Part shown: piece by piece, positions 47,206 through 55,256 of the stretch
How the letters are laid out: every line of letters begins with the position of its first letter
Numbering within the stretch: position 1 is the stretch's first letter
Assembly: GCF_007830185.1 (NCBI RefSeq)
Contig: NZ_VLKZ01000004.1
Coordinates: forward strand, 282,383-346,382
From: Halalkalibacter nanhaiisediminis
GTDB lineage: Bacteria; Bacillota; Bacilli; Bacillales; Bacillaceae_D
DNA: 64,000 nucleotides
Direction: 5' to 3'
Program-made: the position numbers and the translations under genes
Notes under the pieces: model-generated
The model's database searches: none
What the model saw: only the letters and a program-made list of their open reading frames with translations
Told to the model about the DNA's origin: nothing

Positions 47206-47772
47206 GTGAGTGTATTTGAACTATTGGAGTCGAGAAGAGCGATTCGCAACTATGAAAATCGTGAAGTAGAGCGAGAGAAAATTGAGAGATTACTTGAGGC
47301 GGCTACGTTAGCTCCAAATGATCGTATGAGAGAACCTTGGGGCTTTTTTGTGATCCAAGGGGAAGCGAAGGAAAGATATAAAGAGTTAGCCTTAGCATAT
47401 TTACAAGAGCGTTTTCCAACGAAGCCTCATTTAATTGAAAGTTCAATTAAAGTTGTGACGAATACACCTGTGATGATCGCGGTGACGTCTGATATTGCCA
47501 AAAATGAAGCTGATTCAAAAGATAATGAATATGCAGTTTGTTGCGCGATTCATTCAATGTGGTTAGCTGCACAAGAATTAGATTTAGGATTTGTTTGGAG
47601 AACAAGAGGAGTCGGTCTTGTTCATGATCAGCGCCTACACGATTTTATCGGCGCACCTGAAGAAAAGAAAACGGTTGGGATGATCTTTTTAGGTTATCCT
47701 GATGCCAAAGAAATAGAAGAAGCAAAGCCAAAAAAACGTACTCCTTTTGTAGAAAAGACAGTCTGGCTTTAA
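47206..47772 (+). CDS. cbiY: Nitroreductase-family protein, probably CbiY
   Basis: A flavin-dependent nitroreductase-fold protein of 188 residues with the start ESRRAIRNYENREVEREKIE, the FMN contact region APNDRMREPWGFFVI and AIHSMWLAAQELDLG. A nitroreductase-type gene named cbiY occupies a similar place in the B. megaterium operon; its reaction is not known. It could supply reduced flavin to BluB, or act on a corrin, both inference. GTG 47206 follows GGGAGAGAGC. Confidence 0.78.
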   Translation: MSVFELLESRRAIRNYENREVEREKIERLLEAATLAPNDRMREPWGFFVIQGEAKERYKELALAYLQERFPTKPHLIESSIKVVTNTPVMIAVTSDIAKNEADSKDNEYAVCCAIHSMWLAAQELDLGFVWRTRGVGLVHDQRLHDFIGAPEEKKTVGMIFLGYPDAKEIEEAKPKKRTPFVEKTVWL

Positions 47773-47796
47773 GAAAAGAAGATCTGGAGGCAGCAA

Positions 47797-48444
47797 ATGT
47801 TTACTCAAGAAGAAAAAGATGCCCTTTACAAGGTTATTTATAAAAGAAGAGATATTCGTACCTTTTTACCTGATCTAATTCCTGAAGAATCATTACACAA
47901 TATTCTTAAAGCAGCTCATCATGCACCGTCTGTCGGCTTTATGCAGCCGTGGAACTTTATTATGGTGACATCAGACGAACTAAAGGAACGACTTGCTTGG
48001 GCAGCTGATAAAGAAAGAAGAGCGCTTGCGATTCATTATGAAGATGCCCAAGGAAAAGAAGAGCACTTTTTAAAATTAAAGATTCAAGGAATAAAAGAAT
48101 CTCCGCTAACGATATGTGTCACTTGTGATCCGACTCGAGGAGGATCGCATGTCCTAGGGCGTAATTCGATTCCTGAAACGGACCAATTATCAACTGCATG
48201 TGCAATTCAAAACATGTGGTTGGCTGCGTGTGTGGAGGGACTGGCAATGGGCTGGGTTAGCTTTTATAAAAAGCAAGATGTACGAGATATCCTAGAGATT
48301 CCTCCGCATATTGATCCAGTTGCTTTAATGACAGTTGGCTACACAGATCATTACCCAGATAAACCGATTCTTGAAACATCTAAGTGGGAAGAGAGAAAGA
48401 ACTTAGATCATCTTTTATTTGAAAATAAATGGGGCTATAAGTGA
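47797..48444 (+). CDS. bluB: 5,6-dimethylbenzimidazole synthase BluB
   Basis: Converts reduced FMN and oxygen into dimethylbenzimidazole, the lower ligand of B12; 215 residues. The signature stretch is YKRRDIRTFLPD, then AAHHAPSVGFMQPWNF, GRNSIPETDQLSTACAIQN and MGWVSFYK. These separate BluB from general nitroreductases. CTGGAGGCAGC precedes ATG 47797. It ends the operon, before a strong terminator. The enzyme needs oxygen although the corrin genes are of the anaerobic type. Confidence 0.93.
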   Translation: MFTQEEKDALYKVIYKRRDIRTFLPDLIPEESLHNILKAAHHAPSVGFMQPWNFIMVTSDELKERLAWAADKERRALAIHYEDAQGKEEHFLKLKIQGIKESPLTICVTCDPTRGGSHVLGRNSIPETDQLSTACAIQNMWLAACVEGLAMGWVSFYKKQDVRDILEIPPHIDPVALMTVGYTDHYPDKPILETSKWEERKNLDHLLFENKWGYK

Positions 48445-48465
48445 CTAGCATAGCCCCTTTTTTTA
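48429..48465 (+). terminator. Terminator of the cobalamin operon
   Basis: GGGGCTAT at 48431-48438 and ATAGCCCC at 48450-48457 pair perfectly, then seven T. The stem overlaps the last codons of bluB. Confidence 0.92.
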
Positions 48466-48501
48466 TTGCGGCACAAAAGGTCGAATCGATAATCAGTGCT
48501 G

Positions 48502-48615
48502 ATGCGAGTTAATGAAAATGAAGGGAAAGTTGTCGATAAAATCACTACATGGCTTGAAAACCAAATGAATCATCCGTATCCAGTTGCTCTAAAACACTTT
48601 CTTGATGTCATTTAA
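48502..48615 (+). pseudogene. Short frame, probably the tail of a lost gene
   Basis: A 37-codon frame, starting MRVNENEGKVVDKITTWL and ending in FLDVI, lies between the bluB terminator and a chemoreceptor gene. The residue mix looks like a genuine helical C-terminus, but there is no ribosome binding site and a stop stands four codons before the ATG. I cannot assign it to a family. Confidence 0.35.
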
Positions 48616-48728
48616 ATGAAAATGTTCCTACACGCAAACTATTTAAAGTGAATTAAATAGATCTGCCCTTATCAATACACGGTTTAAGAGAAGAGGACAG
48701 ATCGTTGCTATTTAATGACAAAAGTTCA

Positions 48729-49994
48729 TTAAGCTCTCACTAAATCTTCTGTAAAGGAGCGCTTAAGTTCTTCAATATTTTCGTGAATTGTTTCGATATC
48801 TTTCAGTTGTTGTTCAATCGAGCGGCTTACATTAAGAAGGTGAGCAGTATTTTGTTCTGTATTTCGGGATTCTGCCTCCATGGCACTCGCAATTTCTTGG
48901 CCTGCACTCGTAAGCTGGGTGAGGTCACCTGTCATAGTAGTGATTGCTGCTGAATTTTTGAAAACCGATTGGATCATTGCTTCAAAACGTTCGTTCATTT
49001 TAAGGATTTGTTGTGAACTTTCTTGTACGTCTTCAACTCGTTCTTCTGATTGCATCACAGAATTATCAACATCTTGCAAGATATTGTCAACATTTTCAGT
49101 GATTTGTTTTGTTGCTTCTACGGAGCGCTCGGCCAGTTTTCGAACTTCATTTGCAACAATTTCAAAGCCTCTCCCATGTTCTCCTGCACGTGCTGCTTCA
49201 ATAGAAGCATTTAGGGCAAGTAGGTTCGTCTGCCTAGAAATATCATTGATAAGAGCAACAATATCTTTGATTTTTCCAATCTGATTGGCTAGCTGAAGCA
49301 TCGACTGTTTATTTTCTTCTGCTCGATTAGAAAGCTCCTCGATCGTTTTTGTGACTTCTATAATATCTTCTTTTCCTTCGGTGGCTTCCTGACTCATGTC
49401 ATTAAATGACGTGTTAACTGCTATTAATTTATTGGACAAAGTATCCATTCCAGAACTCATTGATTCTGTAATACTAGTCGTTTCCTCATATGTACCTAGT
49501 TGAATTTCAGATTGAGAAGCAACTTGTTCAGAAGCGATATTCGTCTCTTCAATATGCTGACGTAATGAATGAACTTTGTTTGATAATGTGATGGCTTGCT
49601 GTTCAACAACATCAATTTGACGTTGTTGATTTGATTGAAAATCCTGAATGCTAGTAAAAAGTGAATTCATTTGATCTCCAAGGATAGCGATCTCATCATT
49701 ACCTTTCATATTCAAGCGCACATCGAGGTTTCCTTCTTCAAATTGAGCAATCGTTTTAGCCATTTTCTGTAATGGTTTTATGACAAGAATGTTTAGCAAT
49801 AATGAAATGATAATGGTTGCTACAATGACATTCATGAAATTGCTAAGCCATACACCAACGATGCCCAGATCAATATTTGTTGCATTAATTGCCGATAAGA
49901 TCATATTTGAAATCGTGGTGTTAAGAAGTAACACTAAAATTAAAGCACCGATAAAACGGATGCGTATACCTGACCAAATGGTAGGTGTATCCAT
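48729..49994 (-). CDS. Methyl-accepting chemotaxis protein without a large sensor domain
   Basis: A chemoreceptor of 421 residues. Two membrane helices (about 14-35 and 50-72) are joined by only about 15-20 residues, so there is no periplasmic-type ligand domain. A HAMP domain (about 70-125) and the signalling domain follow. The hairpin tip region [20 protein letters not shown] is intact, then [19 protein letters not shown]. It probably senses a membrane or cytoplasmic signal, or works with another protein. GGAGGATG stands eight bases before the minus-strand ATG at 49994. A decayed EAL gene lies just upstream. Confidence 0.92.
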   Translation of the reverse strand: MDTPTIWSGIRIRFIGALILVLLLNTTISNMILSAINATNIDLGIVGVWLSNFMNVIVATIIISLLLNILVIKPLQKMAKTIAQFEEGNLDVRLNMKGNDEIAILGDQMNSLFTSIQDFQSNQQRQIDVVEQQAITLSNKVHSLRQHIEETNIASEQVASQSEIQLGTYEETTSITESMSSGMDTLSNKLIAVNTSFNDMSQEATEGKEDIIEVTKTIEELSNRAEENKQSMLQLANQIGKIKDIVALINDISRQTNLLALNASIEAARAGEHGRGFEIVANEVRKLAERSVEATKQITENVDNILQDVDNSVMQSEERVEDVQESSQQILKMNERFEAMIQSVFKNSAAITTMTGDLTQLTSAGQEIASAMEAESRNTEQNTAHLLNVSRSIEQQLKDIETIHENIEELKRSFTEDLVRA

Positions 49995-50032
49995 AAATAA
50001 TCATCCTCCGAAAAATAATCATTGTTATACGA

Positions 50033-50460
50033 TTAAAGTAGTAAACTCCTTTTCTGATAGTGGCGGCTAAAATAGTAGCCTTGCATGTCATCCCATCCAA
50101 TCGATTGGAGATAAGTGAGTTGTTTTCATCCTCGACTCCTTCCGCAACAACTTTAAGGTTTAAGTTGTAACCTAGATCAATGACTAATTTTACAATCACT
50201 TTATCGATTTTTAGGTGATCAATCTGGAACTGTCTTAAATAACTTAAAGATGACTAACCTGATCCAAAATCATCTATTGAAATTTGAATACCAAGCTCTC
50301 TTAATCGATTAATCGTTTGGCGAGTAGTTTGGATATTGGCCATTAAGGTATTTTCAGTAATTTTAAGATTAAATAAAGAAAGTGGGACATTAGTTTCTTC
50401 TAACGTTTTAACATGCTTCTTTAGTTTAGAGAGAAAAGAAATTCTTTTTAATGATAAGGT
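50033..50460 (-). pseudogene. Decayed EAL-domain gene
   Basis: Reading the minus strand from 50460 gives LEETNVPLSLFNLKITENTL, then NRLRELGIQISIDDFGSG, a TAG where the family has Tyr, then SSLSYLRQFQIDHLKIDK and NLNLKVVAEGVEDEN. After a one-base frameshift near 50130 come QLTYLQSIGWDDMQGYYFSR and a stop at 50033. These are the second half of a cyclic-di-GMP phosphodiesterase domain. The stop, the frameshift and the missing front, including the catalytic EAL motif, show it is dead. The break next to the chemoreceptor suggests a lost neighbour gene. Confidence 0.88.
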
Positions 50461-50810
50461 ATTGCTTGTTTAATTTAATTGATCTTTGTATCTTTCTCCT
50501 GGCCTAGAACTTCAGATATACTTAGTATACTTTCTTTTTGTTCCAATTATTTAGGGTCCTTATCTACCTAAAAAGTGCATTGAAATAGGTAATTAATTTT
50601 AGTTAATAATACCTACAATACCCTTAAAATAAACTTTAAAAACATTAAAGTGTATAAATTAAGACTAAAGATTTATATATGTATCTAAAAAATGAATAAT
50701 AAACATGCTGAATTATGTATGGAAGCTGTTTAAGTCTAAATATGACAATGTTTAAAACATCCAGAATCGGGGTATCTACAGAGTAAAGACAAAGTAGGAG
50801 GGATGTTAAG
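50461..50810. other. Non-coding AT-rich stretch
   Basis: No gene is visible. It holds a perfect 6-1-6 palindrome, TATACTTAGTATA at 50517-50529, and a hairpin with TAGGTA at 50586-50591 and TACCTA at 50610-50615. The latter has no clear T-run. I cannot assign either. Confidence 0.5.
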
Positions 50811-51107
50811 ATGAGTAACCAATTTGCGATGGACCACAATGTCATGAAGCAGCTTCAAATTATAAAGAGCCTACAGAAACGTTCAGAAGCAACTGTTCAG
50901 TCCTTATATGCTCAGGCTATTCTTGAATACTCTCTCTATCACTACAATAAGAACAGATTGCTAAACTTCATTGATCAAGCATTGATTGATGGTAAGGAAG
51001 AGGAATTTTATCAATATTCACAGGAATACAAACAGTTGATGGAAGATCATCGTGATGGAAAAACAGTTGTAGAAAATGGCTTTGAGCTCCATTTAACATT
51101 TGAATAA
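50811..51107 (+). CDS. IDEAL-domain protein
   Basis: A 98-residue protein. The middle segment LLNFIDQALIDGKEEEFYQY has the pattern of the IDEAL domain, a short helical motif in many small Bacillus proteins and named after its consensus. The N-terminal part is helical and ends QAILEYSLYHYNKNR. Function is unknown; related proteins may mediate protein contacts. AGTAGGAGGG precedes ATG 50811 and a terminator follows. Confidence 0.8.
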   Translation: MSNQFAMDHNVMKQLQIIKSLQKRSEATVQSLYAQAILEYSLYHYNKNRLLNFIDQALIDGKEEEFYQYSQEYKQLMEDHRDGKTVVENGFELHLTFE

Positions 51108-51135
51108 AAAAATGCTTTTAATAAAAAATGAAATC

Positions 51136-51169
51136 AAAAAACGAGCGTTTTAATTGGCTCGTTTTTTTT
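51136..51169 (+). terminator. Terminator after the IDEAL-domain gene
   Basis: AAAACGAGC at 51138-51146 pairs with GCTCGTTTT at 51157-51165 and the T-run continues. Confidence 0.9.
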
Positions 51170-51307
51170 GTTGATTTTATCAGTTTTGAATGATGACTAA
51201 TGAACTATTTTTGAGGAAATTGTCACATTTAATGTTTTTAATAGAACTTTTGGTGGAAAAGGGTTTCTAGTAATAAAAAAATTTATTAGATAATGAGGTG
51301 ACAGTTT

Positions 51308-51448
51308 ATGTGGACAATATTAATCGTACTTTTAGTACTATGGCTGTTAGGATTCAGTTTTGAAATTGCTGGTAATCTTATTCATTTATTATTAGTGATA
51401 GCACTTATCGTTTTAATTATTAGACTTTTTACAGGCAGAAGGGTATAG
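51308..51448 (+). CDS. Small membrane protein, lmo0937/DUF5670 type
   Basis: A 46-residue hydrophobic protein, MWTILIVLLVLWLLGF at the start and FTGRRV at the end, with two membrane spans separated by EIAGNLIH. This matches the lmo0937 family of small membrane proteins found widely in bacteria, often stress-linked. GAGGTGA at 51295-51301 is six bases before ATG 51308. I looked for a sigma-B promoter and found none. Confidence 0.82.
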   Translation: MWTILIVLLVLWLLGFSFEIAGNLIHLLLVIALIVLIIRLFTGRRV

Positions 51449-51460
51449 ATACATTTAGTT

Positions 51461-51494
51461 TTAAGAGGCTGTTGATCATAGCAGCCTCTTTCTT
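51461..51494 (+). terminator. Terminator after the small membrane protein gene
   Basis: AAGAGGCTG at 51463-51471 and CAGCCTCTT at 51482-51490 pair, followed by TCTT. The stem also sits just beyond the stop of the convergent gene and could serve both strands. Confidence 0.75.
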
Positions 51495-51672
51495 AATCAA
51501 TTAAATGGTTATAGGCGTTTTGGAATATCGGTTCGCTTTTAACATATTGTTGAAATAAATAATGGAGAGCTTCTTCGTCGTTTGGAAAATGTTCACGCAC
51601 ATCATCATATGCTGAAGATAAAAAGCGATCTTGTTCAAGCAATTTTTTCATTCGATCTGGCTGAAAGCTCAT
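51493..51672 (-). CDS. Small hypothetical protein
   Basis: A 59-residue, acidic and probably helical protein that starts MSFQPDRMKKLLEQDRFLSS and ends with YVKSEPIFQNAYNHLID. I do not recognise it. On the minus strand GGAGG stands nine bases before the ATG at 51672. The codon pattern is regular and the gene converges on a terminator, so it is likely real. Confidence 0.68.
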   Translation of the reverse strand: MSFQPDRMKKLLEQDRFLSSAYDDVREHFPNDEEALHYLFQQYVKSEPIFQNAYNHLID

Positions 51673-51823
51673 TTGAGGTAAGCCTCCTTCTCATTCAATC
51701 TCCTTAATAGTGTATGAGAAGATGGGGAAATGGTTCGGACATATTGTATAATGAAAGTTAGATAGTGTTGGTATAGTAAGAAGACATGCTTGAATGAACT
51801 TCATAAAGAAAGGTGATGAGACT

Positions 51824-52675
51824 ATGAGTAGAATTATGTGTCTAACAGAATATGCACCTTTAGAAGAGGTTGTTCTCTGTGAGCCAGTCCATATGAGAAT
51901 TGATGAAGCGATCAATGATATCCAGAAGCACTTTGCTGAGGAGAATATTAACCAAGATCTAGCGACTAAGCAGCACCGAGCATTAGTGAAGATATTAAGG
52001 GACCATAACATCATAGTCCATTTGCTGCCAGCACACCATGGATTTCCAGAACAAGTGTTTACAAGAGATATTGGTTTTACGATTGATGAGACTCTTTATG
52101 TTGCATCATTAAAAAGAACAATTAGACAGGGGGAGCAACAAGTTCTAAAACAACAGCTTTCACAAAAACAAATCCCTTATAAGACAGTTGATTTAGGAAC
52201 GATTGAAGGTGGGGATGTGATCATTGATAATGATACTGTGTATGTCGGTGAAAGTAGTCGGACGTCACGTGATAGTGTTGAGCAATTACAGATTGCTCAT
52301 CCTGATCGCACATTCCATATCATTAAGTTTGATGAAACATATTTACATCTTGATTGTGTATTTAATCCAGTTTCTGCTAGTGTTGCACTTATCTATCCAG
52401 AAGCGATTGCAAACGAATCATTAAAGATACTAGAACAATGCTATGATTTAATTGAAGTCACTAAAGAAGAACAATTCCATTTAGCCACCAATGTCTTATC
52501 AATTGGTAATAACAATATTATTAGCTTGCCGCAAAATGTTCAAGCTAACCAAAAATTGTGGAAAGCTGGTTTTACTGTTATTGAAACCGATTTATCTGAA
52601 ATCATAAAATCTGGTGGTTCTTTTAGATGTATAACGTTACCAATTCGACGTAAGAGAGAACATAATAAAATGTAA
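51824..52675 (+). CDS. DDAH/amidinotransferase-family protein
   Basis: A guanidino-group-modifying enzyme of 283 residues in the fold shared by dimethylarginine dimethylaminohydrolase, arginine deiminase and amidinotransferases. FTRDIGF, GTIEGGDVI and HLDCVFNPV give the Asp, Glu and His positions, and GGSFRCITLP holds the catalytic Cys near the C-terminus. The natural substrate cannot be read. ATG 51824 has AAAGGTGATG upstream; the in-frame start at 51794 has none. The chimeric sensor gene begins 44 bases after it. Confidence 0.84.
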   Translation: MSRIMCLTEYAPLEEVVLCEPVHMRIDEAINDIQKHFAEENINQDLATKQHRALVKILRDHNIIVHLLPAHHGFPEQVFTRDIGFTIDETLYVASLKRTIRQGEQQVLKQQLSQKQIPYKTVDLGTIEGGDVIIDNDTVYVGESSRTSRDSVEQLQIAHPDRTFHIIKFDETYLHLDCVFNPVSASVALIYPEAIANESLKILEQCYDLIEVTKEEQFHLATNVLSIGNNNIISLPQNVQANQKLWKAGFTVIETDLSEIIKSGGSFRCITLPIRRKREHNKM

Positions 52676-52719
52676 TGGTATGTTTATATTGAAAAAGTTA
52701 GAAAAAGGTGCGGTGTATT

Positions 52720-54669
52720 ATGACTCAATTAAATGATAATAAAGAAGTGTATAAATTAATTGAGCAGCTTCAGGAAGTGTATTGGTCATTCGATATAACA
52801 ACTAAAAGAGTGCGTGATGTGTCTAAAGCATGTCAACTTATATTTGAATATACAGCTGAAGAGTTAATTAAAGATGCTACTCTATGGCAAAGGATCGTGA
52901 TTGATGAAGAGGTTCATCAATTCTGTTTAGATTCAGTGACAGAACTTCAAGAAAAGCCATTTTCAATTGACTACCGAGTTCGTACAAAGAGTGGAAAAGA
53001 AAAATGGATACGTTCAAGGATGATGCCAGTTTTTGATGAGAATCAGCAACTCATTTCAATTGATGGGGTATTGACTGATATCACAAAAGAAAAAGTAGCA
53101 GCTATAAATTTATTAAATTATGAAACGTTATTAACAGCTGTATCCGACGCAAATCAAGAGTTGTTGGTTACAACAAATATGGCGGAAGCAATTGAGAGAG
53201 CATTGAAATCAGTCGTGACTAATACAAAATGTCATTCGCTTGCCGTTTTCTCTGTTTCGAACCAAGCTCGGCGTATTCGAGCTTATTTGGAGAATGACTG
53301 GTTCCCTCTTGATCAAGGAAACAATATTTGTGCTCTTGATCAAGAGTATATCATCACTCATATCGTTTCTAATAACATGTATTATGAAAGGTTAAAATAC
53401 GGAGAATCGATTTTATTGACAAAAGGAGACTTCCCTCAACATTTGTTTGCAATTATAGAAGAAGTCAACATTGATTCGATTTTTTTAATTCCTATTATTA
53501 TTAATGAAGATTTTTGGGGATGTCTTGGTGTTTATTGTCAAAAGAAGGGGTACGAGTGGTCGGATATGGAACGCCAGGTTTTAGCAGCCTTTGCAAGCAG
53601 CATTGGTCATTCCATTCTTAGAAACGAAATGCTCGAGGAATTGATTGAATCACGTACTTATTTAGAAGCCATTCTTAACAGTGGCGAAACAGGAATTTTC
53701 TCAGTTAATCGTTCATTTGAAGTAGTAATGTATAATCGTAAAATGTCTGATATCATTTCGAATTTTACCAATCTTATTATAAGAAAAAATCATACAGTTA
53801 AGCATATTTTTTCGGATCTAGGACTCAACGAAATGAAAGACCATATAGCATCCTCATTTAATGGGGAAAGCCATGTGGTTGATCTAATGTTTGAAAGCAA
53901 TGGAGTTGAATGGTATGAGTGTAGTTTTAGCCCCATTTATGGCGAAGAAGAGAATGTTCGGGATGTATTAATCACCTTACGAAATGTGACGGAAAGAAAG
54001 CAAAACGAAGCTTTACTCCTTGATGCCAAAAGAGAAGCAGAACAGGTTAATCAAGCAAAGTCAGATTTTCTCTCTTCTATGAGTCACGAGCTGCGAACAC
54101 CGTTAAATGCGATATTAGGGTTTTCTCAGCTTTTAGAAATTGATCAAATGGACCCTTTAACGGAAAACCAGCAAGAAAATTTACAAGAGATTTTGAAAGC
54201 TGGGCATCATTTATTAAACTTAGTTAAGCCTGTAGAACAAAGAAGGTTGCAGGTAGCTATTGAAAAGGTGAGACGCTTAATCGAAATAGATAATGTTCTG
54301 TCTATTCAACAAAGTGGTGAAAGACAGCTTAAATTAGGATGTGTTGATAAATTAATTGTGAGGTTTGATCGTTCGATTTATTTTATCCCATATAAAGATA
54401 TTTTCTTTATTGAAAAGGTCGAAAGAAAGTCAGTCATTCATACGAAAGAGAAAGTATATGAAACGTATGAAAATCTCAATGTATTAGAAGAACGTCTCCC
54501 GTCTATATTTATTCAGACACATCGTTCTTATCTTGTTAATTTTCAACATGTCTCTCATATAAGACATTCAGGTGAGACTTATCTTATCTATTTTTACGGC
54601 TATGACAAACCTGCATACATATCAAGAAATAAAATGAGTACTGTTCAAAAATATATTGCTTTAAAGTAA
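52720..54669 (+). CDS. PAS-GAF-PAS-HisKA-LytTR chimera lacking an ATPase domain
   Basis: A protein of 649 residues. PAS (about 10-130), GAF (about 140-300) and PAS (about 310-430) are followed by HisKA with His456 in SSMSHELRTPLNAILGFSQ. At residue 501 the kinase breaks off after GHHLLNL and continues VKPVEQRRLQVAIEKVRR, the end of a receiver domain, then a LytTR DNA-binding domain (about 550-649) with YKDIFFIEKVERKSVIHT and TYENLNVLEERLPSIFIQTH. There is no HATPase and no phospho-acceptor Asp. An in-frame deletion joining a kinase gene to its LytTR regulator gene explains it best. It might act as a one-component regulator or be on the way to loss. Confidence 0.87.
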   Translation: MTQLNDNKEVYKLIEQLQEVYWSFDITTKRVRDVSKACQLIFEYTAEELIKDATLWQRIVIDEEVHQFCLDSVTELQEKPFSIDYRVRTKSGKEKWIRSRMMPVFDENQQLISIDGVLTDITKEKVAAINLLNYETLLTAVSDANQELLVTTNMAEAIERALKSVVTNTKCHSLAVFSVSNQARRIRAYLENDWFPLDQGNNICALDQEYIITHIVSNNMYYERLKYGESILLTKGDFPQHLFAIIEEVNIDSIFLIPIIINEDFWGCLGVYCQKKGYEWSDMERQVLAAFASSIGHSILRNEMLEELIESRTYLEAILNSGETGIFSVNRSFEVVMYNRKMSDIISNFTNLIIRKNHTVKHIFSDLGLNEMKDHIASSFNGESHVVDLMFESNGVEWYECSFSPIYGEEENVRDVLITLRNVTERKQNEALLLDAKREAEQVNQAKSDFLSSMSHELRTPLNAILGFSQLLEIDQMDPLTENQQENLQEILKAGHHLLNLVKPVEQRRLQVAIEKVRRLIEIDNVLSIQQSGERQLKLGCVDKLIVRFDRSIYFIPYKDIFFIEKVERKSVIHTKEKVYETYENLNVLEERLPSIFIQTHRSYLVNFQHVSHIRHSGETYLIYFYGYDKPAYISRNKMSTVQKYIALK

Positions 54670-54698
54670 AAACGAGAGGTTATCCTTCTCGTTTTTTG
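54666..54698 (+). terminator. Terminator after the chimeric sensor gene
   Basis: AAAAACGAGA at 54668-54677 pairs with TCTCGTTTTT at 54687-54696 and T continues. Confidence 0.88.
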
Positions 54699-55256
54699 CT
54701 TGTCTCTTATTTGTGGCTTTTATTGTTTAAATAAACTAATTGTTGTCGTTAATTGTCGGAAATCTTGCTTGAATCAGATTAAATACAATAGACATTGTTA
54801 AGGTGAGAAGGATACACTAACAAGAATTAATTAGTTCGAATGGACTAGTAGGAAAGAGAAAGAAAATATTTGTATTTTAATTATTGATAATATAGGATCA
54901 AACATCACCTAATTGAAAAAAACACTTATTAAATTAGTTGTGTTGTTATATAAATATAATAGAAATGCTAAAGGAATACAAGATATTAATTGATAATAAA
55001 GGTGAATGTTAATATGTCAAGATAGTAATAAAATGACGAAGGAACCTGATTTGTACTCTAACAATATATGATGATTGACCATTTATGATGATTTTGAATT
55101 TCGAATGCACCTTTTACGAATCAATCAAATAAATGGTCTTTATTTGATCTTGTGAGATGTTCGTTAGTATAGGGTATATATGTAAAAAATAAGTGTATAA
55201 TTTCGTAATTAAAATAACTTGAAAGTTGTCGTAGAGAAAGAAGAGAGGTGAAAGGA
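54699..55256. other. Non-coding AT-rich stretch
   Basis: About 560 bases without a supported gene. A TATAAT at 55196-55201 could be the -10 of the following gene, but no good -35 is seen. I found no protein remnant on either strand and no strong hairpin. Confidence 0.5.
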
